DNA of 64,000 bases from Agrococcus pavilionensis RW1 (GTDB taxonomy: Bacteria; Actinomycetota; Actinomycetes; Actinomycetales; Microbacteriaceae). The translations under genes were made by a program, and so were the position numbers. The stretch covers positions 124,001-188,000 of the forward strand of contig NZ_ASHR01000028.1 in NCBI RefSeq assembly GCF_000400485.1, in the 5' to 3' direction. Below are positions 48,146 to 55,397 of the stretch, in pieces (the stretch's first letter is position 1; each line of letters begins with the position of its first letter). The notes beneath the pieces were generated by a model that saw nothing but the letters and a program-made list of their open reading frames with translations, was not told the DNA's origin and ran no database searches.

Positions 48146-49381
48146 CTACGGGCGCAGGCGCCGGCCCGAGCGGTCGGCCCAGAGCGCGAGCGCGAGCCAC
48201 GCCGCGACGACGACGAGCGCGAGCACGACCGAGGGGATGTCGCCGAGCCGCGCGAAGGCGCCGACCGGGTCGGGGTCGGGCAGCGCCTCGAGCAGCGAGC
48301 GGAGCGCAAGCGTCGTCGCGACCGCGAGCAGGCTGATGCGGCCGACGGCGGCGAAGGGCTCGGCGAGGGCGCCGAGGGTCGAGGTGCCGCCGCGCAGGTC
48401 GGTGTCGATGACCGGATGCGCGACGGTCGCGAGCACGGCGGCGAGCGTCGCGACGCCGAGGGTGAGCGGCGGCGTCCAGATGGCGGCCGCCGGCTCGAGC
48501 GCCTGCTGCCCCCACATCGTCGGCGTGAAGTAGGCGATGACGCCGAGCACCGCGAAGAGGGTCGCGGCGAGCAGCCCGAAGCCGATGACGCGCGGCCGCT
48601 GCCGGCCGGTGACGCTCCGCGCGCGGAGGAAGCCGTGCACGAGCGCCGCGCCGGCCGCGGCGGGCACCGCGAGCCCGAGGCCCGCGACGACCGTCGAGAC
48701 CGCGAGCACCACGAGCGGGTCGGTGGGCGCGCCCGCGGCGTCCGCGATGCCGCCGACGAGCAGCGTCGCGGGGCTGCACACGTCGCTCAGCGCCCCGCAC
48801 AGGCCGCTCGAGAGCCACAGCGCGCCCGAGCCGACGAGCGCGGCGATCGCGAGCGCCGCGACCCACGCCGACCAGCTGCGCGCGAGCAGCCCGAGGAAGC
48901 CGAGCGCCGCGATCGCGACCGCGAGCTGCACGAGCGGGCCGGCCACGGGCATCCGCTCGAGTCCGCCGAAGGTGCCCGTGCCCGGGTCGAACGGCACCCC
49001 GGCGGTCGCGCCCGCGATGAGCGCGACGAGCGCCGAGAGCAGCAGGCCGAGCCCGAGCAGCAGCAGCGAGCGCAGCGCGACGCGGCCGCCGGAGGTCCAG
49101 TCGCGGTGCTGCGCCATCGCGAACGCGCAGCCGGCGACGAGTGCGAACGCTGGCATCGCGAGCGCGTCGATGCCGATCGCGCCCCACGGCTCGGAGGCGG
49201 GCACCGGGCGCCGGGGCGCGGCGAGCCACGCGACGGTCGCGAGCACGAGCAGGCCGCGGGCGGCGTCGAGCGAGACGACGCGGCCGATCCGCTTGCCGCG
49301 CGCAGGCCGGCGGGGCGCGCGGCGAGCACCGCGGCCGCCGGCAGCCGGCATGACGCGCGTGGTCGCCGATGTGCTCGTCAC
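48146..49381 (-). CDS. YeiB/acyltransferase-like multi-pass membrane protein
   Basis: A 411-residue protein with about ten membrane helices. The N-terminal signature RVVSLDAARGLLVLATVAWL recalls DUF418/YeiB and HGSNAT-type membrane acyltransferases. Cys residues occur in an outer loop (LCGALSDVCSP). I chose the GTG at 49379-49381 because GGAGG lies 7 bases upstream; an internal ATG at 49351 would shorten it by ten residues. It is divergent from the esterase gene, with 70 bp between the starts. Confidence 0.75.
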   Translation of the reverse strand: MTSTSATTRVMPAAGGRGARRAPRRPARGKRIGRVVSLDAARGLLVLATVAWLAAPRRPVPASEPWGAIGIDALAMPAFALVAGCAFAMAQHRDWTSGGRVALRSLLLLGLGLLLSALVALIAGATAGVPFDPGTGTFGGLERMPVAGPLVQLAVAIAALGFLGLLARSWSAWVAALAIAALVGSGALWLSSGLCGALSDVCSPATLLVGGIADAAGAPTDPLVVLAVSTVVAGLGLAVPAAAGAALVHGFLRARSVTGRQRPRVIGFGLLAATLFAVLGVIAYFTPTMWGQQALEPAAAIWTPPLTLGVATLAAVLATVAHPVIDTDLRGGTSTLGALAEPFAAVGRISLLAVATTLALRSLLEALPDPDPVGAFARLGDIPSVVLALVVVAAWLALALWADRSGRRLRP

Positions 49382-49451
49382 GGGTGCGCCTCCATGCTTC
49401 GAGGCTACTGTCGAGGGGAGCGGCGCGGCGGGCGCCCGGGAGGAGCGCGAG

Positions 49452-50066
49452 ATGCAGCAGATCGACGCGGATGCGGTGCAGTGGCGGGACGGCTCGGGCG
49501 ACGAGCTGCTCGTGGTCATGCACGGCATCGGCTCCCACGAGGGCGACCTGTTCGGGCTCGCGCCGCACCTGCCGGCCGAGCTGACGATCGCGTCGCTGCG
49601 CGCGCCGATCCCCTACGGCGGCGGCTTCGCGTGGTTCGACTTCTCGCCGATCGACAGCGACGACGACGCGCTCATCAACGCGACCGCCCAGGGCGTGCTC
49701 GCGTGGCTCGACGGGCTCGAGCGGCGCTACTCGCGCGTGCATCTGCTCGGCTTCTCGCAAGGCGGCGCCATGGCGGTGCAGCTCGCGAGGCTCGCGCCGG
49801 ATCGGTTCGCGTCGATCGCCCACCTGTCGTCGTTCGTGCACGCGGGCGAGCTGCCCGGTGACGCCGAGCTCGCCGCCCGCGAGCCGCGGCTGCCGCTGCT
49901 CGCGACGATCGGCGAGCTCGACGACGTCATCCACAAGGACAAGATCGTCCGCTCGGCGCCGTGGCTCGACGCGCACTTCGACGTCGACCGGCGCACCTAC
50001 CGGCGCGCGCACACGATCGTCGGCGAGGAGCTCGCCGACGTCGTGGCCTTCCTGCAGCGGGTCTGA
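49452..50066 (+). CDS. Phospholipase/carboxylesterase family alpha/beta hydrolase
   Basis: A 204-residue serine hydrolase. The nucleophile elbow LLGFSQGGAMA (Ser102), the early VVMHGIGSHEGD oxyanion region, the Asp in IGELDDVI and the His in RRAHTIVGEE complete the triad. Size and motifs match the YpfH/EstB group of carboxylesterases. The ATG at 49452 has GGAGG eight bases upstream. Confidence 0.93.
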   Translation: MQQIDADAVQWRDGSGDELLVVMHGIGSHEGDLFGLAPHLPAELTIASLRAPIPYGGGFAWFDFSPIDSDDDALINATAQGVLAWLDGLERRYSRVHLLGFSQGGAMAVQLARLAPDRFASIAHLSSFVHAGELPGDAELAAREPRLPLLATIGELDDVIHKDKIVRSAPWLDAHFDVDRRTYRRAHTIVGEELADVVAFLQRV

Positions 50067-50091
50067 GCGCTCCCTCGCCGCGCGCGGGCGG

Positions 50092-50097
50092 CAGGAT
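50092..50097 (+). promoter_or_regulatory. -10 box of a leaderless promoter (LysR-like domain gene)
   Basis: CAGGAT ends 6 bases before the ATG at 50104. Confidence 0.45.
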
Positions 50098-50103
50098 GGA
50101 CCC

Positions 50104-50790
50104 ATGGAACGGTTCCGGCTGGGTGGCGTGCCGGGCGTGACGCCCGCGAAGTGGATGCGCGTGTGGGCGCAGCGCGTGCCGGACGTGCCGATCGAGCTCG
50201 TCGCGCTCGAGGAGGCCGACGCGATCGCCGCGCTGCGCGAGGGTCGCGCCGATGCCGTGCTCGCCCGGCTGCCGATCGAGGCGGAGGGCATGCACCGCGT
50301 GCCGCTCTACGACGAGCTCGCGGTCGTCGTCGCGGCCGTCGGCCATCCGATCGTGGCGTTCGAGACCGTGACGCTCGCCGACCTCGAGGGCGAGCAGCTG
50401 CTCGAGTCGGGCGACCTCTCCCCCGCGCAGCTGCTCGAGGTGGTCGCGACCGGCGCCGGGCTCGCGATCGTGCCGATGTCGGTCGCGCGCGCGGTCGGCG
50501 GCCCGAGCACGCGCCACCGGGTGGTGACGGATGCGCCCACCACGACGATCGCGCTCGTCTGGCCCGAGCACGCGGACTCCGCGCTGCACCAGGAGCTCAT
50601 CGGCATCGCGAAGGGCCGGCGCGCGGGATCGTCGCGCGGCCGCGAGCGCGAGCACCGCGTCGAGGCCGGCAACGCGGCGACCGGCGCGAAGCCCCGCCCC
50701 TCGAAGCCGAAGCCCTCGCCGGCCCAGCGCCCGCGCAAGCGCGGCGGCCACGGCCGCGGCGGCCGTCCCGGCCCCGGCGGCCGCCGCTGA
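50104..50790 (+). CDS. LysR-type ligand-binding domain protein without HTH, with basic tail
   Basis: A 228-residue protein. Residues 1-170 form a periplasmic-binding-protein-like fold (RFRLGGVPGVTPAKWMRVW, LREGRADAVLARLPIE, VVATGAGLAIVPMSVARAV) like the effector domain of LysR regulators. The N-terminal winged helix is absent. The last 55 residues are Lys/Arg/Gly/Pro rich and disordered, a potential nucleic-acid-binding tail. It may be a stand-alone sensor or a remodelled regulator; the ligand is unknown. Confidence 0.82.
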   Translation: MERFRLGGVPGVTPAKWMRVWAQRVPDVPIELVALEEADAIAALREGRADAVLARLPIEAEGMHRVPLYDELAVVVAAVGHPIVAFETVTLADLEGEQLLESGDLSPAQLLEVVATGAGLAIVPMSVARAVGGPSTRHRVVTDAPTTTIALVWPEHADSALHQELIGIAKGRRAGSSRGREREHRVEAGNAATGAKPRPSKPKPSPAQRPRKRGGHGRGGRPGPGGRR

Positions 50791-50840
50791 CTGGAGCGGC
50801 GCGACCGTCGCCCGGCGCAGAGCGCGACGTGGGACCGGGC

Positions 50841-50940
50841 GCAGAGTCGCGGCACTCTGCGATCTCGCAGCCGCCGGGCAGCAGAGTGTCGGCACTCTGC
50901 GATCTAGCAGCCGCCGGGCAGCAGAGTGCCGGCACTCTGC
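50841..50940. repeat. Two and a half tandem 40-bp repeats with palindromic core
   Basis: Full units lie at 50841-50880 and 50881-50920, with a half unit at 50921-50940. Each has a 20-bp inverted repeat of the form GCAGAGT-NNN-GGCACTCTGC; the third (GCAGAGTGCCGGCACTCTGC) is perfectly palindromic. A constant 20-bp tail follows. Only the central triplet and one tail base vary. It lies between the LysR-like gene and tRNA-Ser, just before the shared terminator. Confidence 0.88.
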
Positions 50941-50978
50941 GGCCGCACGGGCGCGGCACGCGCCGCCGGAACGGCGAA

Positions 50979-51007
50979 GGCCCCGCGCTCTCGCTGAGCG
51001 CGGGGCC
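50979..51007. terminator. Bidirectional terminator between the LysR-like gene and tRNA-Ser
   Basis: A perfect 12-bp GC-rich stem (50979-50990 with 50996-51007) with a 5-nt loop lies just beyond the tRNA 3' end and downstream of the convergent protein gene. Confidence 0.8.
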
Positions 51008-51013
51008 TCCCGC

Positions 51014-51104
51014 TGGCGGTGACGGTGGGATTTGAACCCACGGTGGAGGGTTACTCCACACGACTTTTCGAGAGTCGCACCTTCGGCCGCTCGGACACGT
51101 CACC
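51014..51104 (-). tRNA. tRNA-Ser (anticodon CGA)
   Basis: The 91-nt minus-strand sequence folds as a tRNA: acceptor GGTGACG/CGTCACC, anticodon loop CTCGAAA giving CGA, the long variable arm GTGGAGTAACCCTCCAC typical of Ser, T-loop GGTTCAAATCC and an encoded CCA (51014-51016). It reads UCG codons, which are common in this genome. Confidence 0.97.
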
Positions 51105-51112
51105 AAGGGGAT

Positions 51113-51118
51113 AGCGTA
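51113..51118 (-). promoter_or_regulatory. -10 box of the tRNA-Ser gene
   Basis: TACGCT ends 8 bases before the mature 5' end, so the primary transcript would carry almost no 5' extension. The -35 is not convincing. Confidence 0.5.
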
Positions 51119-51155
51119 CACGCGCTCGGAGCCGCTCGCGAACCGGCGCCGACGA

Positions 51156-51668
51156 TCAGGGCTGCAGCACCTTCACGCGGCGCACCTCGTGCAGCCCCTC
51201 CTCGACCTTCTCGCCGCCGTCGAGGTGCCAGCCGTGCGCGTCGTAGAACGCTGCGGCGCGCGCGTTGCCGTCCAGCATCCACAGGTAGGCGCGTCGGTGG
51301 CCGTCGGCGATGAGCCGCCGCTCCGCCTCCGCGAGCAGCGCCTTGCCGACGCCCCGCGACCAGCGCTCGCTGTGCGCGTAGATGGCGTAGAGCTCGCCCG
51401 TGATGCCGTCCAGCTCCTCGCGCGCCCGGCCGGCGAACGCCCACCCGACCACCTCGCTGTCGGCCACCGCGACGAGGTCGTGGCTGCCCGCATCCGCGTG
51501 GTGCTCGTCCCACCGCTCGACGCGGTGGGCGGTCTCGCGCTGCACGTCGAGGCGGTCGAGCACCTCCTTGGGCACGAGGCCGGAGTAGGCGGCCCGCCAG
51601 GTCTCGACGCGCACGCGCGCGATGCCTGCGGCGTCGCCGATCGTGGCGTCGCGGACGTGCGCGGTCAT
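51156..51668 (-). CDS. GNAT-family acetyltransferase
   Basis: A 170-residue N-acetyltransferase. It begins MTAHVRDATIGDAAGIARVRVETWRAAY. The acetyl-CoA loop is in RWSRGVGKALLAEAERRL, and the C-terminal strand NARAAAFYDAHGWHLDGGE is typical. The substrate is unknown. ATG 51666-51668 overlaps the stop of the VOC gene, so they form a two-gene operon. Confidence 0.93.
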   Translation of the reverse strand: MTAHVRDATIGDAAGIARVRVETWRAAYSGLVPKEVLDRLDVQRETAHRVERWDEHHADAGSHDLVAVADSEVVGWAFAGRAREELDGITGELYAIYAHSERWSRGVGKALLAEAERRLIADGHRRAYLWMLDGNARAAAFYDAHGWHLDGGEKVEEGLHEVRRVKVLQP

Positions 51669-52033
51669 GCGGCCTCCTCCGGTGCGGCGTCGATGACGCA
51701 GAAGCGGTTGCCCTCGGGGTCCTCCATGATCACGTAGTCGGCGTCGGGCGGCCGCTTCGACCACTCGACGCGACGCGCGCCGAGCGACTCGAGCCGCTCG
51801 ACCTCGGCGCGCTGATCGTCGGCGTACAGGTCGAGGTGGATGCGCGGGGGCAGGATGCGCTCGCTCGGCACCGCGTCGAGGGAGACGTTCGGGCCGGCAC
51901 CCGACCGCGGCCGCAGCAGCACGAAGTCAGGCTCGACCGGCTCGCGCGGCTCGTAGTCGAGCGCCGCGGCCCAGAATCGCCGCTGGCGCTCCAGGTCGCT
52001 GCACCGGATCACGATCGAGCCGACGGTCAGCAT
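51665..52033 (-). CDS. VOC/glyoxalase-like domain protein
   Basis: A 122-residue protein with the two beta-alpha-beta-beta-beta modules of the vicinal oxygen chelate fold: VGSIVIRCSDLERQRRFWAAAL at the start and YVIMEDPEGNRFCVID at the end. Members include glyoxalases, bleomycin-type resistance proteins and dioxygenases; the function here is open. TACGCT ends 7 bases before the ATG. Confidence 0.9.
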   Translation of the reverse strand: MLTVGSIVIRCSDLERQRRFWAAALDYEPREPVEPDFVLLRPRSGAGPNVSLDAVPSERILPPRIHLDLYADDQRAEVERLESLGARRVEWSKRPPDADYVIMEDPEGNRFCVIDAAPEEAA

Positions 52034-52040
52034 GTCCGCG

Positions 52041-52046
52041 AGCGTA
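52041..52046 (-). promoter_or_regulatory. -10 box of a leaderless promoter (VOC-GNAT operon)
   Basis: TACGCT ends 7 bases before the ATG at 52031-52033. Confidence 0.5.
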
Positions 52047-52123
52047 GTGGGTGAACGGCGCTCATGAGCGGCGATCTCGCACACTCGCGCTCGCGCCGCC
52101 GAGCCGGTGTCGGCGGCGGCCGA

Positions 52124-52129
52124 TAGCGT
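52124..52129 (+). promoter_or_regulatory. -10 box of a leaderless promoter (radA)
   Basis: TAGCGT ends 7 bases before the radA ATG. Confidence 0.5.
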
Positions 52130-52136
52130 CGAGCGC

Positions 52137-53495
52137 ATGGCCAAGTCCCCCGCGTTCCGCTGCTCCGAGTGCGGCTGGACGACCCTCAAGTGGGTCGGGC
52201 GCTGCGGCGAGTGCCAGCAGTGGGGCACCGTCGAGGAGGTCGGCGTGCCCGCGAAGGGCGTCGCCGCGGCTTCGGTGCCCGCGTCGCGCGCGGCCCGGCC
52301 TATCACCGAGCTCGAGACCGCCGACGCCCCGCGCTGGCCGACGGGCATCGCCGAGTTCGACCGCGTGCTCGGCGGCGGCATCGTGCCGGGCGCCGTCGTG
52401 CTGTGCTCGGGCGAGCCGGGCGTGGGCAAGTCGACGCTGCTGCTCGCCGTCGCCGCGCGTGCGGCCTCGACCGGCCGCCGCGTCCTCTACGTCTCGGGCG
52501 AGGAGTCGCTCGCCCAGGTGCGGCTGCGCGCCGAGCGCACGGGAGCGCTCGAGCCGCAGCTCTACCTCGCGAGCGAGACCGACCTCGCGACGATCCTCGG
52601 CCAGCTGCGCGACACCGCGCCGGCGCTCGTGATCGTCGACTCCGTGCAGACGGTCGCGAACGCCGCGAACGAGTCGCTCGCGGGCGGGCCGAGCCAGGTG
52701 CGCGACGTCGCCGCCGCGCTCACGAGGGCCGCGAAGGATGCGGGCGTGCCGCTCCTGCTCGTCGGCCACGTCACGAAGGACGGCTCGGTCGCCGGTCCCC
52801 GCGTGCTCGAGCACCTCGTCGACGTCGTCGCGCACTTCGACGGCGACCGGCAGACGGCGCTGCGCTTCGTGCGCACGTCGAAGAACCGCTTCGGACCGAC
52901 GGATGAGGTGGGCTGCTTCGAGATGACCGGCGACGGCATCCTCGAGGTGCCCGACCCCTCCGGACTCTTCCTCTCGCGCTCGGCGACGCCGCTCGCCGGC
53001 ACGTGCGTGACGATCGCGCTCGAGGGCCGCCGCGCGCTCCCGGTCGAGATGCAGGCGCTCGTCGTGCCCGCGTCGACGGCCCAGCCGCGCCGCGTCGTGA
53101 ACGGCGTCGACTCCTCGCGCGTCGCGATGGTCATCGCCGTGCTCGAGCGGCACGCGGGCATCGCGCTGGGCAACCAGGACGTCTACGTCTCGACCGTCGG
53201 CGGCATCCGCGTGACCGAGCCCGGCGCCGACCTCGCGATCGCGCTCGCGATCGCGAGCGCGTTCCGCAGCACCGCCCTCCCCCGCGAGCTCGCCGCGGTC
53301 GGCGAGATCTCGCTCGCGGGCGAGATCCGGGCCGCCTCGGCGGCGAAGCGCCGAGCGGCCGAGGCGCGCAGGCTCGGCTACGCGCGGGTCGTCGACGAGG
53401 GCGTCGCGCTCGTGCGCAGCGCCGTCACCGAGACGCTCGCGGCTGGCCGCCGCGAGCGGCAGCGCGACCCGCTCGAAGCGGTCCCCGGCTTCTGA
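52137..53495 (+). CDS. radA: DNA repair ATPase RadA (Sms)
   Basis: A 452-residue RecA-family branch-migration helicase used in recombinational repair. It has the four-cysteine zinc finger (Cys9, Cys12, Cys23, Cys26), Walker A GEPGVGKS (92-99), the RadA-specific KNRFG motif (near 258) and a C-terminal Lon-protease-like domain. I chose the ATG at 52137, which gives the family start MAKSPAFRCSECG; an upstream in-frame codon at 52107 would add unrelated residues. It converges with the membrane-anchored protein gene, with 13 bp between the stops. Confidence 0.98.
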   Translation: MAKSPAFRCSECGWTTLKWVGRCGECQQWGTVEEVGVPAKGVAAASVPASRAARPITELETADAPRWPTGIAEFDRVLGGGIVPGAVVLCSGEPGVGKSTLLLAVAARAASTGRRVLYVSGEESLAQVRLRAERTGALEPQLYLASETDLATILGQLRDTAPALVIVDSVQTVANAANESLAGGPSQVRDVAAALTRAAKDAGVPLLLVGHVTKDGSVAGPRVLEHLVDVVAHFDGDRQTALRFVRTSKNRFGPTDEVGCFEMTGDGILEVPDPSGLFLSRSATPLAGTCVTIALEGRRALPVEMQALVVPASTAQPRRVVNGVDSSRVAMVIAVLERHAGIALGNQDVYVSTVGGIRVTEPGADLAIALAIASAFRSTALPRELAAVGEISLAGEIRAASAAKRRAAEARRLGYARVVDEGVALVRSAVTETLAAGRRERQRDPLEAVPGF

Positions 53496-53508
53496 GCCGC
53501 CGCGGGCG

Positions 53509-54165
53509 TCACTCGAGGATGAACTGCCGGCTCTCGGCGCTCGCGTAGTCGCCCACCCGCACGCTCAGGCTGTAGGCGGCACCGCCCGCCGTCACCTGCG
53601 GGCGCTCGGCCGTGCACGTCTCGATCGACGACGGGGTGCGGTCCCACTCGATCGGCACGGTCGACTGCGGCGTCGCGGGCTCGAGCTGCACCATGTTGTC
53701 CTGCACGTCGGCGGCGCAGTCGGTGTAGCGGTAGACGACCTCATCGCCCGTGCGGATCTCGTACTCCTGCACGGCGGTGCCGGCGTTGAGCGAGCACGCG
53801 CTCTCCCCGGTGTTCTCGATCGTGAACGACAGCAGCACGGGCTCGCCGGCCGCGTACGTCGAGTGATCGGTCGTCGGCGTGATGCGCACGGCCTCGGGCG
53901 CGCACGGCTCACCCGGCGCGGCGCTCGGGCTCCCGCCGATGGGTGTGAACGGCGTCGTCGGGGTCGGCGTGGGCGTCGCCGACTCGACGGGCGCGGCGCT
54001 CGCGCTCTCGCTCGGCGCGGTCGCGGGCGGCGGTGCCTCGCCCGGCTCCCACGGCCGCCAGACGAGCAGCGCGGCAGCGGCGACCGCGATGACGAGCACG
54101 AGGCCGAGCAGCGTGCGACGCCGACGCACCGCGGCGCGGCGCTTGGCTGTCATAGGCGTGCTCAC
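53509..54165 (-). CDS. Membrane-anchored extracytoplasmic protein of unknown function
   Basis: A 218-residue protein: a basic N-terminus (AKRRAAVRRRR), one membrane helix (LLGLVLVIAVAAAALLVW), a Pro/Thr/Ala/Ser-rich linker, then an outer beta-sandwich domain (EPCAPEAVRITPTTDHSTY, VLLSFTIENTGESACSLN). Four or more Cys suggest disulfides, somewhat like DUF4232/MucBP-style domains, but I cannot assign the family. The GTG start follows TACCCT by 6 bases; an ATG five codons in is an alternative. Confidence 0.82.
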   Translation of the reverse strand: MSTPMTAKRRAAVRRRRTLLGLVLVIAVAAAALLVWRPWEPGEAPPPATAPSESASAAPVESATPTPTPTTPFTPIGGSPSAAPGEPCAPEAVRITPTTDHSTYAAGEPVLLSFTIENTGESACSLNAGTAVQEYEIRTGDEVVYRYTDCAADVQDNMVQLEPATPQSTVPIEWDRTPSSIETCTAERPQVTAGGAAYSLSVRVGDYASAESRQFILE

Positions 54166-54171
54166 CGATCC

Positions 54172-54177
54172 AGGGTA
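54172..54177 (-). promoter_or_regulatory. -10 box of a leaderless promoter (gene at 53509-54165)
   Basis: TACCCT ends 6 bases before the GTG at 54163-54165. Confidence 0.45.
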
Positions 54178-54193
54178 GGCGTCGGACGCGGGC

Positions 54194-54724
54194 TCACAGC
54201 CGCTTGAGCATGCGTGTGTTGCCGAGCGTGTTGGGCTTCACGTGCGCGAGGTCGAGGAACTCGGCGACGCCGCCGTCGGCCGAGCGCAGCAGCTCGACGA
54301 AGACCTCGGGCTCGACGACCTGCTCGGCGACCTCCTCGTAGCCGTGGCGGCCGAAGAAGTCGGTCTCGAACGTGAGGCAGAACAGCCGCGTGAGCCCCAG
54401 CTGCCGCGCGCGCTCCTCGAGGTCGACGAGCATGGCGTGGCCGACGCCCTTGCCGAGCGCACCCTCCGCGACGGCGATGGTGCGCACCTCGCCGAGGTCC
54501 TCCCACATGACGTGGAGCGCGCCGCAGCCGACCACCTGCCCGTCGCGCTCAGCGACGACGAACTCCTGCACGGCCTCGAAGAGCGTCACGAGCTCCTTGC
54601 CGAGCAGGATGCGTCGGCGCACGTAGGGCTCGATGAGGTCGCGCATCGCGCGCACGTCGCTCGTGCGCGCGGCCCGCACGGTGAGCTCGGAGCGATCGGG
54701 GGCAGGAGCGGGTGCGTCGGCCAT
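54194..54724 (-). CDS. N-acetylglutamate synthase-like acetyltransferase
   Basis: A 176-residue GNAT protein. The segments VRTIAVAEGALGKGVGHAMLVDLEERA (acetyl-CoA loop) and RLFCLTFETDFFGRHGYEEV match stand-alone ArgA-type amino-acid N-acetyltransferases of actinobacteria, which make N-acetylglutamate for arginine synthesis. No arginine gene is nearby. The start follows TAGGCT by 8 bases. Confidence 0.88.
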   Translation of the reverse strand: MADAPAPAPDRSELTVRAARTSDVRAMRDLIEPYVRRRILLGKELVTLFEAVQEFVVAERDGQVVGCGALHVMWEDLGEVRTIAVAEGALGKGVGHAMLVDLEERARQLGLTRLFCLTFETDFFGRHGYEEVAEQVVEPEVFVELLRSADGGVAEFLDLAHVKPNTLGNTRMLKRL

Positions 54725-54732
54725 AGGGATCG

Positions 54733-54738
54733 AGCCTA
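54733..54738 (-). promoter_or_regulatory. -10 box of a leaderless promoter (ArgA-like gene)
   Basis: TAGGCT ends 8 bases before the ATG at 54722-54724. Confidence 0.4.
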
Positions 54739-54743
54739 CGCCC

Positions 54744-55304
54744 CTACCCGTCCGAGCCCACCCTGTAGACGAGCCGCGCGAACTGCCCCACCCGACGCAC
54801 CTCGACGAGCGTGAGCCGGTCGGACTCGACTCGGCGCGGCATGAGCGGCGCGCCGCTCGGCAGCGCGACGGGCGCGACCGAGATCGCGACCTCGTCGAGC
54901 GCGCCCGCGTCGAGGAACTGGCCGGCGAGGTCGCCGCCGCCCACGACCCAGATGTCGCCGTCGCCGGCCGCCGCCCGCAGCTCCGGCAGCGCGTCGGCGA
55001 CCGAGCCCCGGAGGAAGCGGATGTCGGAACCCTCCGGCGCGGGGAGCTCGCGGGTCGTGAAGACGAACGCCGGCCGCTCGCCCGCGAAGTCGCGCCACGC
55101 CTGATCCCGCCCCGTCGCGTGCCTCTCGCGGAGCATCCACTCGTAGGTGTGTGAGCCGAGCACCATCACCGTCGCGTCGGCCGGCAGCAGGGTCTCGTCG
55201 GGATCGGTGCCGCCGTCGACGGCGAAGAGCCACGCGAGCGAGTGCTCGTCGTCGGCGAGGAAGCCGTTGATGGTCGTCGCGGTGTCGAAGATGATGCGTG
55301 CCAT
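54744..55304 (-). CDS. RibD/dihydrofolate reductase-like NADPH reductase
   Basis: A 186-residue protein starting MARIIFDTATTINGFLADDEHSLAWLF, the N-terminus typical of the RibD C-terminal/DHFR-like family. The glycine-rich NADPH-binding segment IWVVGGGDLAGQFLDAGALDEV is present. Many actinobacterial genomes carry several such reductases of unknown substrate; it is not the true folA. ATG 55302-55304 follows TAGCGT by 7 bases. Confidence 0.9.
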   Translation of the reverse strand: MARIIFDTATTINGFLADDEHSLAWLFAVDGGTDPDETLLPADATVMVLGSHTYEWMLRERHATGRDQAWRDFAGERPAFVFTTRELPAPEGSDIRFLRGSVADALPELRAAAGDGDIWVVGGGDLAGQFLDAGALDEVAISVAPVALPSGAPLMPRRVESDRLTLVEVRRVGQFARLVYRVGSDG

Positions 55305-55311
55305 GCGCGGG

Positions 55312-55317
55312 ACGCTA
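55312..55317 (-). promoter_or_regulatory. -10 box of a leaderless promoter (RibD/DHFR-like gene)
   Basis: TAGCGT ends 7 bases before the ATG. Confidence 0.5.
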
Positions 55318-55397
55318 GGGCACACCGCCCACACGCGGGCGGACGACGGAGGGGCGGAGCCGCAGCCCCGCCCCTCCGCGATCGATCGATCAGCCGA

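Noticed and set aside
50841-51104. Integration site at tRNA-Ser with attL/attR-like repeats
   Set aside because: The 40-bp repeats do not match the tRNA 3' end and no integrase or foreign gene block follows.
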